Origin: Rubrivivax sp.
Lineage (GTDB): Bacteria > Pseudomonadota > Gammaproteobacteria > Burkholderiales > Burkholderiaceae_C
Assembly: GCA_027490215.1 (NCBI GenBank)
Contig: JAIXYO010000014.1
Span: 1-40,825, forward strand
DNA: 40,825 bases
Reading direction: 5' to 3'
Position numbers and translations under genes: made by a program. Positions 13,027-21,002 of this stretch are shown here, piece after piece. Numbering within the stretch: the stretch's first letter is position 1; every line of letters begins with the position of its first letter. Below the pieces are notes generated by a model that saw nothing but the letters and a program-made list of their open reading frames with translations, was not told the DNA's origin and searched no databases.

Positions 13027-14352
13027 ATGAAAATCACCATCATCGGTACCGGCTATGTCGGCCTTGTCACCGGCGCCTGCCTGGCGGAAATGGGCAACCA
13101 TGTGATGTGCCTCGACGTGGATGCGGCCAAGATCAAGATCCTTGAAGACGGCGGCATCCCGATCCACGAGCCCGGGCTGCTCGACGTCGTCAAGCGCAAC
13201 CGCACCGCCGGCCGCCTGCAGTTCACCACCGATGTGGTCGCCGCCGTCAACCATGGCACGCTGCAGTTCATCGGTGTGGGCACGCCGCCCGACGAAGACG
13301 GCTCGGCCGACCTGCAGTACGTGGTGGCTGCCGCGCGCAATGTGGGCCGCCACATGACCGACTACAAGGTCATCGTCGACAAGAGCACCGTGCCTGTGGG
13401 CACCGGCGAAAAGGTTCGCGCGGCGGTCGCCGACGAGCTGGCCAAGCGTGGCGTGAATGTCGACTTCTCCATCGTCTCGAACCCCGAGTTTCTGAAGGAA
13501 GGCGCAGCGGTCGAGGACTTCATGCGGCCTGACCGCATCGTGGTCGGTGCCGACGACGAGCGTGCGATTCTGTTGATGCGCTCGATCTATTCGCCCTTCA
13601 TGCGCAACCACGACAAGCTGCTGGTGATGGACATCAAGAGCGCCGAGTTCACCAAGTACGCGGCCAACTCGATGCTGGCTACGCGCATCAGCTTCATGAA
13701 CGAGCTGGCATTGCTGGCCGAGAAAGTAGGCGCTGACATCGAGCTGGTGCGCAAGGGCATCGGCAGCGACCCGCGCATCGGCACCCACTTCCTGTATGCC
13801 GGCGCCGGCTACGGCGGATCGTGCTTCCCGAAGGATGTGAAGGCGCTGGTGAAGACCGCAAAAGACAACGGCGTCACGCTGCAGGTATTGACCGCCGTGG
13901 AAGCCGCCAACGACAAGCAGAAGCATGTGCTGGTCGACAAGGTGGTCAAGCGTTTTGGCAACGACCTGAGCGGCCGCCAGTTCGCCGTCTGGGGCCTCTC
14001 GTTCAAGCCCAACACCGACGACATGCGCGACGCACCGAGCCGCGTGGTGATTGCAGAGCTGGTGAAGCGCGGCGCCACCATCAAGGCCTACGACCCGGTG
14101 GCCATCACCGAAGCCAAGCGGGTGCTGGAAGGCACCAAGGGCCTGACTTTCGTTGACAACCAGACGCAGGCGCTTGAAGGCTCTGACGCCTTGGTGATCA
14201 TCACCGAGTGGAAGGAGTTCAAGAGCCCGGACTTCGATTCGATCAAGGCCATGCTGAAACAACCCGTGGTGATCGACGGGCGCAACCTCTACGAACCCGC
14301 GTTCCTGCGCACGCTGGGCATCGAGTACGTGAGCATCGGGCGGGGAAGCTGA
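13027..14352 (+). CDS. ugd: UDP-glucose 6-dehydrogenase
   Basis: Oxidises UDP-glucose to UDP-glucuronate with NAD, 441 residues. The N-terminal Rossmann motif is [15 protein letters not shown], the middle domain has [14 protein letters not shown], and the catalytic Cys266 lies in [10 protein letters not shown]. The C-terminal UDP-binding domain contains [18 protein letters not shown] Shine-Dalgarno-like gaaagaacc precedes ATG 13027. It is the last gene of the first plus-strand EPS arm and implies an acidic polymer. A decayed second copy of its C-terminal part occurs near 17545, beyond the accessory cassette. Confidence 0.98.
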   Translation: MKITIIGTGYVGLVTGACLAEMGNHVMCLDVDAAKIKILEDGGIPIHEPGLLDVVKRNRTAGRLQFTTDVVAAVNHGTLQFIGVGTPPDEDGSADLQYVVAAARNVGRHMTDYKVIVDKSTVPVGTGEKVRAAVADELAKRGVNVDFSIVSNPEFLKEGAAVEDFMRPDRIVVGADDERAILLMRSIYSPFMRNHDKLLVMDIKSAEFTKYAANSMLATRISFMNELALLAEKVGADIELVRKGIGSDPRIGTHFLYAGAGYGGSCFPKDVKALVKTAKDNGVTLQVLTAVEAANDKQKHVLVDKVVKRFGNDLSGRQFAVWGLSFKPNTDDMRDAPSRVVIAELVKRGATIKAYDPVAITEAKRVLEGTKGLTFVDNQTQALEGSDALVIITEWKEFKSPDFDSIKAMLKQPVVIDGRNLYEPAFLRTLGIEYVSIGRGS

Positions 14353-14355
14353 GAT

Positions 14356-14402
14356 CCGGCGAACCCGTTCTGCCGCTTCACGGCGGGGCGAGGTTCAGCC
14401 GG
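14356..14402. terminator. Possible hairpin between convergent ugd and hepT-like gene
   Basis: The arms ccggcgaacc (14356-14365) and ggttcagccgg (14392-14402) pair with one bulged base, and a small inner stem gccg/cggc is present. The hairpin lies at the junction of two convergent genes and could stop transcription from either side. No T-run follows, so it is not a classical intrinsic terminator. Confidence 0.3.
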
Positions 14403-14860
14403 GTGTCAACGAATGTCCGGACGGCTCGCCAGACGGCAATCAGCTCGCGGGCGCCGCCCAGCAACCGCGTGAGTGCGGCTGCCTGAAGTGCCGGGTTCTC
14501 CGGGTACTCGTGAGCCAGCCCGTTGCGAACCTCGCGCAGCAAGCGCCAGGCATCGGCCGACGGTAAAGCCCCCAAGCGTTCGAGTCGTTGCAGTTTTTCA
14601 GCAAACGTCGCGTGAGGTGGCAGGGAATCAAGGGTTGCAACCAGCAAGCCAGGCAGGACTTTCTCGCCCAGCGCGTCCTGCAACTTCATGAAGCGGTAAG
14701 CCAGCTGATCAAGCGTGCGGCGAACCTCGGCACTTATGCTTAAAACATCGGCCGACTCGAAGTGCGCTGGCAAACTGTGCGCAGCATCGGAAAGCACCTC
14801 GGCATGCAGCTGACATTCAGCCAGCGCAGCAAGCAGCTTGAGGCTTGCAGAGGCCGTCAC
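14378..14860 (-). CDS. HEPN-domain ribonuclease toxin, HepT-like
   Basis: A helical protein of 160 residues. Near its C-terminus is RNGLAHEY (Arg112, His117, Tyr119), the RX4HXY motif of HepT-type HEPN ribonucleases. In characterised HepT/MntA pairs the toxin cleaves RNA and is silenced by AMPylation of that tyrosine. The start is the GTG at 14860, which overlaps the stop of the upstream nucleotidyltransferase gene (GTGA). A longer reading frame to 15103 only shadows that gene. The 3' end faces the ugd 3' end. Toxicity is inferred; some HEPN/MNT pairs have other roles, but the paired arrangement strongly supports a toxin-antitoxin module. Confidence 0.82.
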   Translation of the reverse strand: MTASASLKLLAALAECQLHAEVLSDAAHSLPAHFESADVLSISAEVRRTLDQLAYRFMKLQDALGEKVLPGLLVATLDSLPPHATFAEKLQRLERLGALPSADAWRLLREVRNGLAHEYPENPALQAAALTRLLGGARELIAVWRAVRTFVDTRLNLAPP

Positions 14861-15177
14861 AGTGGCAGTTCCACGCCGTGCGCCATCGCCTCGCGATGAA
14901 TGGCACGCGGTTGCGGGTCGAGTGACGGCGAAAACAGCACCACGTCGATTCGTTCGTCCTCGAAGGCCGGCGTAGCGTGCAAATCGGCGAGCAAGTTCAG
15001 CTTCGCATCCAGCAGGCGATTCGCATCGGCATCGTTGCAGCCGACCATGATGTCGAAGTCGCCACCCCGCGCCTGGTCGTCGAGGCGAGAGCCGAACACC
15101 CACAACCGCCCGTTCGGCCCAAACCGATGCCGCACCGCAGCGGTGAGCGTGCTTTGTTGTTGGGGTGTCATGCGCAT
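14857..15177 (-). CDS. MNT-domain nucleotidyltransferase antitoxin, MntA-like
   Basis: A minimal nucleotidyltransferase of 106 residues. The active-site signature is complete: Gly29-Ser30 in WVFGSRL, the Asp40/Asp42 pair in GGDFDIMV, and a third acidic position Asp78 in ERIDVVLF. Members of this type AMPylate the partner HEPN toxin. It precedes and overlaps the hepT-like gene by four bases and lies 42 bases downstream of the DUF900 gene in the same direction. ATG 15177 or the in-frame ATG at 15171 could be the start. The spacing between GS and DxD is nine residues, one fewer than in the best studied MntA. Confidence 0.85.
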   Translation of the reverse strand: MRMTPQQQSTLTAAVRHRFGPNGRLWVFGSRLDDQARGGDFDIMVGCNDADANRLLDAKLNLLADLHATPAFEDERIDVVLFSPSLDPQPRAIHREAMAHGVELPL

Positions 15178-15219
15178 CCGCGGCAGTATGCCAGCGGGCC
15201 GATTGACAAGCCGGGCTGA

Positions 15220-16245
15220 TCAGGCCTTCTTCAGCCGGTAGGTGCGCAACTCGGGCAGGTAGCGGCGGCTCTTGATGTCGACCGGCGTCTGGCCGGACAG
15301 CACGGCCAGCACGTCCTGGCGCACGGCTTCGTTCAGGCAGTAGTAGCCGTGGCCGTCGGGGTCCTGCTTGCGGCTGGTGACCGGCTCGCAGTCGACCACG
15401 TTCACCTTGTCGGGCAGGGCACGGGCGTTTCGCGGGCCGGCGGCGCCCAGGCGGTCGGGGTTGCCCTTGGTCACGTCGCTGGTCACCAGGGCCAGGTCGC
15501 CGGCGTTGTGATACAGGCTCAGGCGCCGTGCCATGTCGGGCAGGGACTGCAGCTTGTGCTCCAGCTCGAAGGCGTCGTCGTCCTCGTCGGGGGCGAACAT
15601 CAGGATGTGCTCGAGCAGCCGGCGCAGGTGGCCGCTGCTGCCACCACGGATCGACTGGAACGCCCAGCGCAGCGCATAGCCGCCCATGCTGTGGGTCATC
15701 AGGTGCACGTTCTGGCCGCAGTAGTCCTCGGGCCGGGTGCCGCTGAGGAAGCTGGCCAGCTTCTGCAGGCCGCGGCCCAGCGCCACGCCGGAGGCCCGGG
15801 CGTCGTCGCGGTCGCTGGCGTAGGCCTTGAAGGGCAGCATCGAGCCGTCGGACGGCCAGGTGAACACCAGCCAGGTCATCGGCCTGCCGCCATAGAACTG
15901 CTTGAGCTGGGCGCAGCGCTGCAGCGCCTGCTTGAAGCTGACGTTGAAGCCGTGGATGAAGACCATGCAGTCCTGCTTGTTGGCCACCATCTCGGCACGC
16001 ATCTCCTCGAACACCTTGCGGCTGCCCAGCACCTGACCGCTCAGGTCCTTGACCAGGGCCTTGTCCAGGCCGACGTCCAGCTTTTCGGGCGCCACGTCGA
16101 GCACGTACTTGTCGAACTTGCTGCCCGTGACCTCGGCGCTGCCGAAGCGCAGGTCGGTCAAGCCGCTGGCCGAGAACCGGGTGCCGAAGTCGGTGGGCGC
16201 CTCGGGCTTGTTCGGGTCGCGGTTGGTGGCGAAGTAGATCTTCAT
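15220..16245 (-). CDS. DUF900-type alpha/beta hydrolase
   Basis: A 341-residue predicted alpha/beta hydrolase of the DUF900 group. The oxyanion-hole motif HGFN is at 98-101 and the nucleophile elbow THSMGGY at 184-190 puts the catalytic serine at 186. APDEDDDAF near 219-227 may supply the acid. There is no signal peptide, so it is probably cytoplasmic. The N-terminus (MKIYFATNR) is typical of the family. The substrate is unknown. The start has a strong AGGAG about ten bases upstream. It lies 25 bases after fic and 42 bases before the MNT gene, all on one strand, so it is probably part of the accessory operon. Confidence 0.85.
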   Translation of the reverse strand: MKIYFATNRDPNKPEAPTDFGTRFSASGLTDLRFGSAEVTGSKFDKYVLDVAPEKLDVGLDKALVKDLSGQVLGSRKVFEEMRAEMVANKQDCMVFIHGFNVSFKQALQRCAQLKQFYGGRPMTWLVFTWPSDGSMLPFKAYASDRDDARASGVALGRGLQKLASFLSGTRPEDYCGQNVHLMTHSMGGYALRWAFQSIRGGSSGHLRRLLEHILMFAPDEDDDAFELEHKLQSLPDMARRLSLYHNAGDLALVTSDVTKGNPDRLGAAGPRNARALPDKVNVVDCEPVTSRKQDPDGHGYYCLNEAVRQDVLAVLSGQTPVDIKSRRYLPELRTYRLKKA

Positions 16246-16270
16246 CGGTGCTCCTCTCCTGAAGGTCGAC

Positions 16271-17404
16271 CTACCCTGGTGAGTGGTTCAGCTCGTAGCT
16301 GGTGCTGCGGCCACCCGCGTCCGATTTGCGCAGGACGCCACGGGCCAACAAATCCGTGATGTCGCGCAGCGCGGTGTCCGGCGAACACTTGGCGATTGCC
16401 GCCCATTTGCTGCTGGTGAGCTTACCCTCGAAGCCATCCAGTAGCCGATTGACCAGCTTCACCTGTCGCTCGTTCAGCGGCGCAGAACCCGGTGCAGCAC
16501 AGCGCTGCCAGAACCGCGTCTTGGCCAGCACGGCGTCCAGCGTGTACTGTGCCTGATCGACGGCGCGGTGCAGGGTTTGGAGAAACCAGGCGAGCCACTC
16601 GGTGACATCGAGAGATTGCTTCTGCGTTCGTTCCAGGATGTCGTAGTAGGCCTTGCGCTCGCGCTGGATCTGCGCCGACAGGCTGTAGAAGCGCTGGGGG
16701 CTGCCATCAACGCGGGCCAGGAACAGGTCGCCGACAGCGCGTGCGATGCGGCCGTTGCCGTCGTCGAACGGGTGCAGGGTGACAAACCACAAGTGCGCAA
16801 GTCCAGCCTTGATCAGCGGTGGTTCGGTGGATTCGCCGTTGGCCCAGTTGATAAAGCGGTCGGTTTCGGATTGAAGTCGATCGGCCGGCGGTGCTTCGAA
16901 ATGCACGCGTTGGCGCCCCAGCGGGCCAGAGACCACCTGCATCGGACCGGTGGCATCGTCACGCCAGCCGCCCACATTGATCCGGACCAGGCCCGAGTAG
17001 CCGGTGGGGAAGAGTGCTGCGTGCCACCCGAACAATCGATCCCGGGTGACCGCGGCGTTGCAGTTGGCGGTGGCGTCGAGCACCATGTCGACCACGCCCT
17101 CGACATGACGGTCCACCGGGGCGAGGGCACCGATGTCGACGCCGAGTCGGCGAGCGATAGAGGAGCGCACAGACTCGACGTTGAGCTGTTCGCCCTCGAT
17201 CGCGCTGGTCTTGATGACGTCCTCGGTCAGCGCCGACAGGCTGGCCTGGTCGCGCAGAGGCATTCCCACATCGGCCAGTCGTCCCATCAACAGACCCTGG
17301 GCACGGCTGACGTCGGCCAACGACTGGGCCAGGGCAGCCAGGTCGTAGCGCCAGCTTGGCCAGTCGCTGGCCTGCCAGATACAAGCGTAATCTCCGCCGT
17401 TCAT
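16271..17404 (-). CDS. Fic family AMP-transferase with N-terminal inhibitory helix and C-terminal winged helix
   Basis: A 377-residue Fic protein. The catalytic motif HPFDDGNGRIAR begins at His211, matching the canonical HPFx(D/E)GNGRxxR, so AMP transfer from ATP to a target hydroxyl is expected. The N-terminal region resembles DUF4172 and carries TSAIEG (66-71), the (S/T)xxxE(G/N) inhibitory motif of class II Fic proteins. The last 60 residues, around CSPDTALRDITDLLARGVL, look like a winged helix, suggesting DNA binding and possibly autoregulation. The start ATG 17404 sits in a cluster of repeated motifs. It is the first gene of the minus-strand cassette followed by DUF900, MNT and HEPN genes. 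The target protein is unknown. Confidence 0.93.
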   Translation of the reverse strand: MNGGDYACIWQASDWPSWRYDLAALAQSLADVSRAQGLLMGRLADVGMPLRDQASLSALTEDVIKTSAIEGEQLNVESVRSSIARRLGVDIGALAPVDRHVEGVVDMVLDATANCNAAVTRDRLFGWHAALFPTGYSGLVRINVGGWRDDATGPMQVVSGPLGRQRVHFEAPPADRLQSETDRFINWANGESTEPPLIKAGLAHLWFVTLHPFDDGNGRIARAVGDLFLARVDGSPQRFYSLSAQIQRERKAYYDILERTQKQSLDVTEWLAWFLQTLHRAVDQAQYTLDAVLAKTRFWQRCAAPGSAPLNERQVKLVNRLLDGFEGKLTSSKWAAIAKCSPDTALRDITDLLARGVLRKSDAGGRSTSYELNHSPG

Positions 17405-17485
17405 GCGGATATTATGAGTCGTATTCTCCGCATACGCGAGTTATTCGCCGCACGATGTGCGGCATAGAGCAGCCTTTTCGCCGCA
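17403..17485 (-). promoter_or_regulatory. Repeated operator-like motifs at the fic promoter
   Basis: A motif reading TATTCnCCGCA on the plus strand recurs at 17422-17432 and 17442-17452, exactly 20 bases apart, and as ttttcgccgca at 17475-17485. An inverted relative (tgcggatatta) lies at 17404-17414, over the fic start. Two palindromes overlap them: atgcgga/tccgcat (17403-17409 with 17427-17433) and gccgcac-gat-gtgcggc (17447-17463). CATAAT just upstream of the start on the minus strand could be a -10 box. The pattern suggests cooperative repressor binding; the regulator is not proven. Confidence 0.5.
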
Positions 17486-17534
17486 CCGCACCCTAGGCGG
17501 ATGGGCGCGCGGCGTCAATCATTCGCACGGAAGT

Positions 17535-17640
17535 GAAAGCACGCCCGATGCGCCGAGCCGCGTGGCGATTGCCGAACTGGTGACGCGCGGCGCCACGCTC
17601 AAGGCCATGCTGAAGCAACCCGTGGTGATCGACGTCACCA
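17535..17640 (+). pseudogene. Decayed fragment of a second ugd gene
   Basis: Positions 17547-17634 encode DAPSRVAIAELVTRGATLKA joined directly to MLKQPVVID. Both pieces match the C-terminal domain of the intact Ugd, 78 of 87 aligned bases. In ugd they are separated by 162 bases, and each side of the gap carries the direct repeat atcaaggcc (14080-14088 and 14242-14250), so the fragment lost exactly 54 codons by recombination or slippage there. No start, catalytic domain or natural C-terminus remains. Six of nine differences are synonymous, which suggests the parent copy diverged as a working gene before decay. Confidence 0.8.
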
Positions 17641-17665
17641 GGAGCCACCGTACGTCTAACGCGAT

Positions 17666-17687
17666 TTCGTCACAGTACCGTGACGAA
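17666..17687. repeat. Perfect inverted repeat, 8-base arms
   Basis: ttcgtcac and gtgacgaa are separated by six bases, followed by a further partial half-site gtgtcac. It lies after the ugd fragment and about 300 bases before the beta-helix gene, and could be an operator or the end of the decayed region. No T-run follows. Confidence 0.5.
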
Positions 17688-17742
17688 GGTGTCACAAAAC
17701 CAATTGCACACTCGGATCAGAGAACTAGAGCGCACTTTGGCT

Positions 17743-17764
17743 GATTGGGAGCCCCGTCCCAATC
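17743..17764. repeat. Perfect inverted repeat, 8-base arms
   Basis: gattggga and tcccaatc flank a GC-rich six-base loop. It is a strong hairpin without a following T-run, located between the previous palindrome and the structured leader. A 10-base direct repeat ctttacctgc follows at 17799-17808 and 17816-17825. Confidence 0.5.
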
Positions 17765-17833
17765 TCAGGATTTACATGCTGACACGACTCCGAGGCCTCT
17801 TTACCTGCTGGCGCCCTTTACCTGCGTAAGCTG

Positions 17834-17952
17834 CGGCCGAAAGTCTGAAGGTGTGAGTCCAGCAGAAGCGGCAGGTTGCCGACGAGACTCACCCATCCGC
17901 TGCCTCACAGGCGTTGTACTTCCAGCCAGCCCGGTTTGAGTGATTTCGGCCG
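17834..17952 (+). promoter_or_regulatory. Structured 5' leader, possible three-way junction RNA
   Basis: On the coding strand of the next gene, cggccgaaa (17834-17842) pairs perfectly with tttcggccg (17944-17952), closing a domain of about 100 bases. Inside it, gtgagtc (17853-17859) pairs with gactcac (17884-17890), which encloses cggca-ggt-tgccg (17869-17881), and gcct-cac-aggc forms a third stem (17902-17912). The nested arrangement resembles a three-way junction such as a riboswitch or other cis-acting RNA. It does not match a riboswitch class I can recognise. The closing stem ends 27 bases before the start codon, so it could affect translation initiation. Confidence 0.45.
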
Positions 17953-17979
17953 GGGAGCCTTTGCCCTATTCAACGCTCC

Positions 17980-20979
17980 ATGACCCAATTCACTGTACTT
18001 GCCCTTCACGTCTGCCTCGCATTTGCGGTAGCTACCGGCTTCGCGCCAGCGGCTGCGTCAGCCAGCGACATCACAGTACAGGCGCGTGCATCATCTGCCG
18101 GCGGCGTGGGCGCGCTGATGGAAGTGCGGGTTGATGGCCTTGTGGTCGGCTCGACGGAGGTGCGCAGCAGCGCTTACACCAACTTTGTGTTTCAGGCTGG
18201 CTCAACCATTGGCGCTGGCGTGGTCGATGTGGTGTTCACCAATGATGCGTTCATCTCTGGCGCAGACCGCAACCTATGGGTCAGATCGGTCACGATCAAT
18301 GGCAACACCTACGCGTCCACTGATACCGCCATGCGCTATGACGTGGGCGCCGGCACAGCCGCCTTCGATGGACAGAACACCCTGCCAGGCCAGGAGGGTC
18401 TCTTCTGGAACGGCAGTCTGCGCCTGACGATCGCGACGGCCGCTGCTGCTACGCCCGTCGCTGGCGACGGCTACTTCGTTGATCAGTCCAGCGGCAGCGA
18501 TTCCAACGTAGGAACTGCTGCTGCGCCATTCAAGTCATTGTCCCGGCTGCGGTCGGTGCGACTTCTCGCGGGCCAGGGCATCTATCTGAAGTGTGGTCAG
18601 ATGTGGCGCGAGTCTCTGGAGCTGACCGACATCCAACTTGTGGACCGCGCCACAATCGCTGGCTATGGCAACTGCTCGCCAGCATCCAAGGCCATCATCA
18701 GCGGGGCAGACAGTTTCTCTGGCGGCTGGACGCTATCGGGCAACGTCTGGTCGCGCAGCGTGCCAGGGGGCACGCCGCAGATTGCTCGACTCACGATCAA
18801 TGGGGTCTCACTGCGTACCGCACGCTGGCCTAACCCAGTCGATGCGGGCAGCAACTACGCGCTGACGCCTGCTGGTTCGCCATCCAGCAGCACCACCGTA
18901 CGGATTGCTGCCAGCGACCTGCCAGCGTTGAGCGGTCGAGACATCGTGGGCGCCGTGGTGCACGTACGAACGTCCGCATGGATGATTGAGACTCGCAAGG
19001 CCGCCAGCTTTGATGCCGTTGCCGGAGCGATCACACTCGACAGTGTCAACACCTATCCGGTCGATGCCGGGGAAGGGTACGTACTCGAAGGCAAGCGCTG
19101 GATGCTGGATGCCCCGGGCGAGTTCTTCCATGACGTGGCGACTAACACGCTGTTCGTGATCGCGCCAGACGCGGCAACCCAAGCCGCACTGAATGCCACC
19201 GTGGTCGAAGGCTCCGTGCGCGACACTCCATTGTTCTTAGGCATGCGCGCGGGTATTCGCCTGACCAATATCGCTGCCCGCATGGGGCGCAGTGATGGCA
19301 TCGTGTTGCATCAAGCCCCTGCAGCCGTAGTCGACAGCGTCGAATCGTCCGTCAATGGCAGAGCCGGCATCAGGATCAAGCAGGATGAGACCAAGCCCGG
19401 GCCCACGGTGCGCAGCAGCATGTTCAGCAACAACTGGGTACTGGGCATCGACGCGCTGTACAGCGCAGGCGCGCAGATCGCAAACAACACCGTGAGTGCA
19501 ACAGGCACCGCATCGTCCAGCGGCTGGAGTCAGGCAGCCATTGGCGCTGGCCCGGGCGCCAGCGTTCAGGACAACACCGTTGACGGCTCTGCCTACCACG
19601 GCATCAGGTTCTCAGGCAGCAACGGAAGCATGGTGAGCGGCAACACCCTTACCAACTACTGCCTGCGCTTGGCCGACTGCGGCGGCATTTACACCTGGAA
19701 CGGCGCCAAGACTGTCATCAACCAGACCTCCACCGTGGAGTCCAACCAGGTGTTGGCCGCCAAGGCCAACGCCGACGGCGCCACCGGCTTTGGCATCGAA
19801 GTGGCCGTCGGCATCTTTCTCGACGACTTTGCTTCAGGCGTGACGGTTCGCAACAACCTTGTCTACGGCGCGCCGTATGGCATCGAAGTCCACAACGGCT
19901 GGAGCAACACGATTGAATACAACCGCGTCTGGCTGGCGACCAAGGCGGCCCTTGTCGCCCTCATGGACCGGAACGATAAGGACTGGATGGTCGGCAACAT
20001 CTTCCGCGCTAATCAGATCGTTCCGGTCAAAACGGGCTCGGCAGTGTTCCCTGCCATGCCCACATTCCAGGAGTCGTACCCCATCTGGTTCTTCAACAAT
20101 CTGTCGGGCAGCAGTTCGATCAGTTCCGGCACCAACACCTTCACCGGCAACCAAGTGGTGCGGCTGGATGGCAGCCTGGACGGTGTGCACACCTGGGTGC
20201 GCTCGAACACCCAGGACCTGAAGATGAGCTCCACCACCTGGGCGCAATTCAACCCAGCCGATGCCCGCACCGCCACGCCGCTGACCTTCGCGATGTACAC
20301 ATTGGTGCTGGGACCAGAGTTGGTGCGTGGTGGAACTTTCGATACCGGCCTCGGAGACTGGGGCACTTGGTTCGGCGTCAGTGCCACGCTAGGCTCGGTA
20401 CAGGCCAGCAGCGGGGGCGCGGGCTGCACGGGTACCTGTATGCGGCTGCTGCCGGGCACCAACACCGATTACCTGGGGAGCCCGCCTTTCGCCATGAAGG
20501 CCAACGCCCTTCACGTCTTCAGCTACACAGCCCGATTGGAGGAGTCGGCCACGCTTCGCTTTCCGTATATCGGGCGGAATGTACCGCCGTACGATTCGAT
20601 GGCCACCGGCGCCTTCAGTTCTTCGTCCAAGCTGAGCGGTGTGGCCGGCGAGGTGGTCCGCTACGAAGGCTTCTTCACCGCAAAGGCCAGCGACCCAGCA
20701 CGTGTCTACCTGCAAAGCAAGACGGTGGGCGTGCCGGTTTACTTCGACAATGTCTCGGTGCGTGAACTGCAGGGCTTCAGCTTCTCCACTGCCGCCGACT
20801 GGAGCGCGCTGGCCTATGCGCCCAAGAGCAGCGCGCGAACCGTCACCTGCAGCAGCCTGGGCTGGGGAAGCAACTGCACGGTGGTGACGGTGGACGGCAC
20901 GCCGGTGACCCTGCCCACCACGCTGGCCGCCGGCACGCAGCAGCTGTACTTGCGGGCCGACTCACCGTGGCGGCGTTGA
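17980..20979 (+). CDS. Secreted right-handed beta-helix protein with carbohydrate-binding domains
   Basis: A 999-residue exported protein likely to act on the EPS as a lyase, hydrolase or modifying enzyme. A signal peptide (residues 1-28) ends near AAASA. Residues 29-145 resemble a CBM36/60-type calcium-dependent carbohydrate-binding module (ITVQARASS... VEVRVDG-like ... VRSVTINGN). From about 160 to 730 come repeated short strands with many N-N and G-I-R/E turns, typical of a pectate-lyase-like beta-helix; landmarks are DCGGIYTW (566-573) and GIFLDDFASG. From about 775 (ELVRGGTFDTGLGDW) a jelly-roll module resembling CBM4/9 follows. The central domain is paralogous to the protein at 25507-27510. 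It is the only plus-strand gene after the accessory cassette. The exact reaction cannot be told. Confidence 0.85.
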   Translation: MTQFTVLALHVCLAFAVATGFAPAAASASDITVQARASSAGGVGALMEVRVDGLVVGSTEVRSSAYTNFVFQAGSTIGAGVVDVVFTNDAFISGADRNLWVRSVTINGNTYASTDTAMRYDVGAGTAAFDGQNTLPGQEGLFWNGSLRLTIATAAAATPVAGDGYFVDQSSGSDSNVGTAAAPFKSLSRLRSVRLLAGQGIYLKCGQMWRESLELTDIQLVDRATIAGYGNCSPASKAIISGADSFSGGWTLSGNVWSRSVPGGTPQIARLTINGVSLRTARWPNPVDAGSNYALTPAGSPSSSTTVRIAASDLPALSGRDIVGAVVHVRTSAWMIETRKAASFDAVAGAITLDSVNTYPVDAGEGYVLEGKRWMLDAPGEFFHDVATNTLFVIAPDAATQAALNATVVEGSVRDTPLFLGMRAGIRLTNIAARMGRSDGIVLHQAPAAVVDSVESSVNGRAGIRIKQDETKPGPTVRSSMFSNNWVLGIDALYSAGAQIANNTVSATGTASSSGWSQAAIGAGPGASVQDNTVDGSAYHGIRFSGSNGSMVSGNTLTNYCLRLADCGGIYTWNGAKTVINQTSTVESNQVLAAKANADGATGFGIEVAVGIFLDDFASGVTVRNNLVYGAPYGIEVHNGWSNTIEYNRVWLATKAALVALMDRNDKDWMVGNIFRANQIVPVKTGSAVFPAMPTFQESYPIWFFNNLSGSSSISSGTNTFTGNQVVRLDGSLDGVHTWVRSNTQDLKMSSTTWAQFNPADARTATPLTFAMYTLVLGPELVRGGTFDTGLGDWGTWFGVSATLGSVQASSGGAGCTGTCMRLLPGTNTDYLGSPPFAMKANALHVFSYTARLEESATLRFPYIGRNVPPYDSMATGAFSSSSKLSGVAGEVVRYEGFFTAKASDPARVYLQSKTVGVPVYFDNVSVRELQGFSFSTAADWSALAYAPKSSARTVTCSSLGWGSNCTVVTVDGTPVTLPTTLAAGTQQLYLRADSPWRR

Positions 20980-20988
20980 GCCGCCACG
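20966..20988. terminator. Strong hairpin between convergent genes
   Basis: cgtggcggc and gccgccacg form a perfect 9-base-pair stem with the loop gttga, spanning the stop codon of the beta-helix gene. The convergent glycosyltransferase gene ends 15 bases further on. It probably limits read-through from one or both sides, although no T-run follows. Confidence 0.4.
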
Positions 20989-21002
20989 CCCAAATTGCCA
21001 GG

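Noticed and set aside
14861-15103. N-terminal extension of the HEPN frame up to 15103
   Set aside because: It only shadows the MNT nucleotidyltransferase gene in another frame. The GTG at 14860 overlapping the MNT stop gives a normal HEPN protein.
17834-17952. Group II intron or known riboswitch in the leader
   Set aside because: No domain V-like hairpin, no reverse transcriptase gene nearby and no recognisable c-di-GMP, cobalamin or other riboswitch core; only an unclassified structured leader can be claimed.
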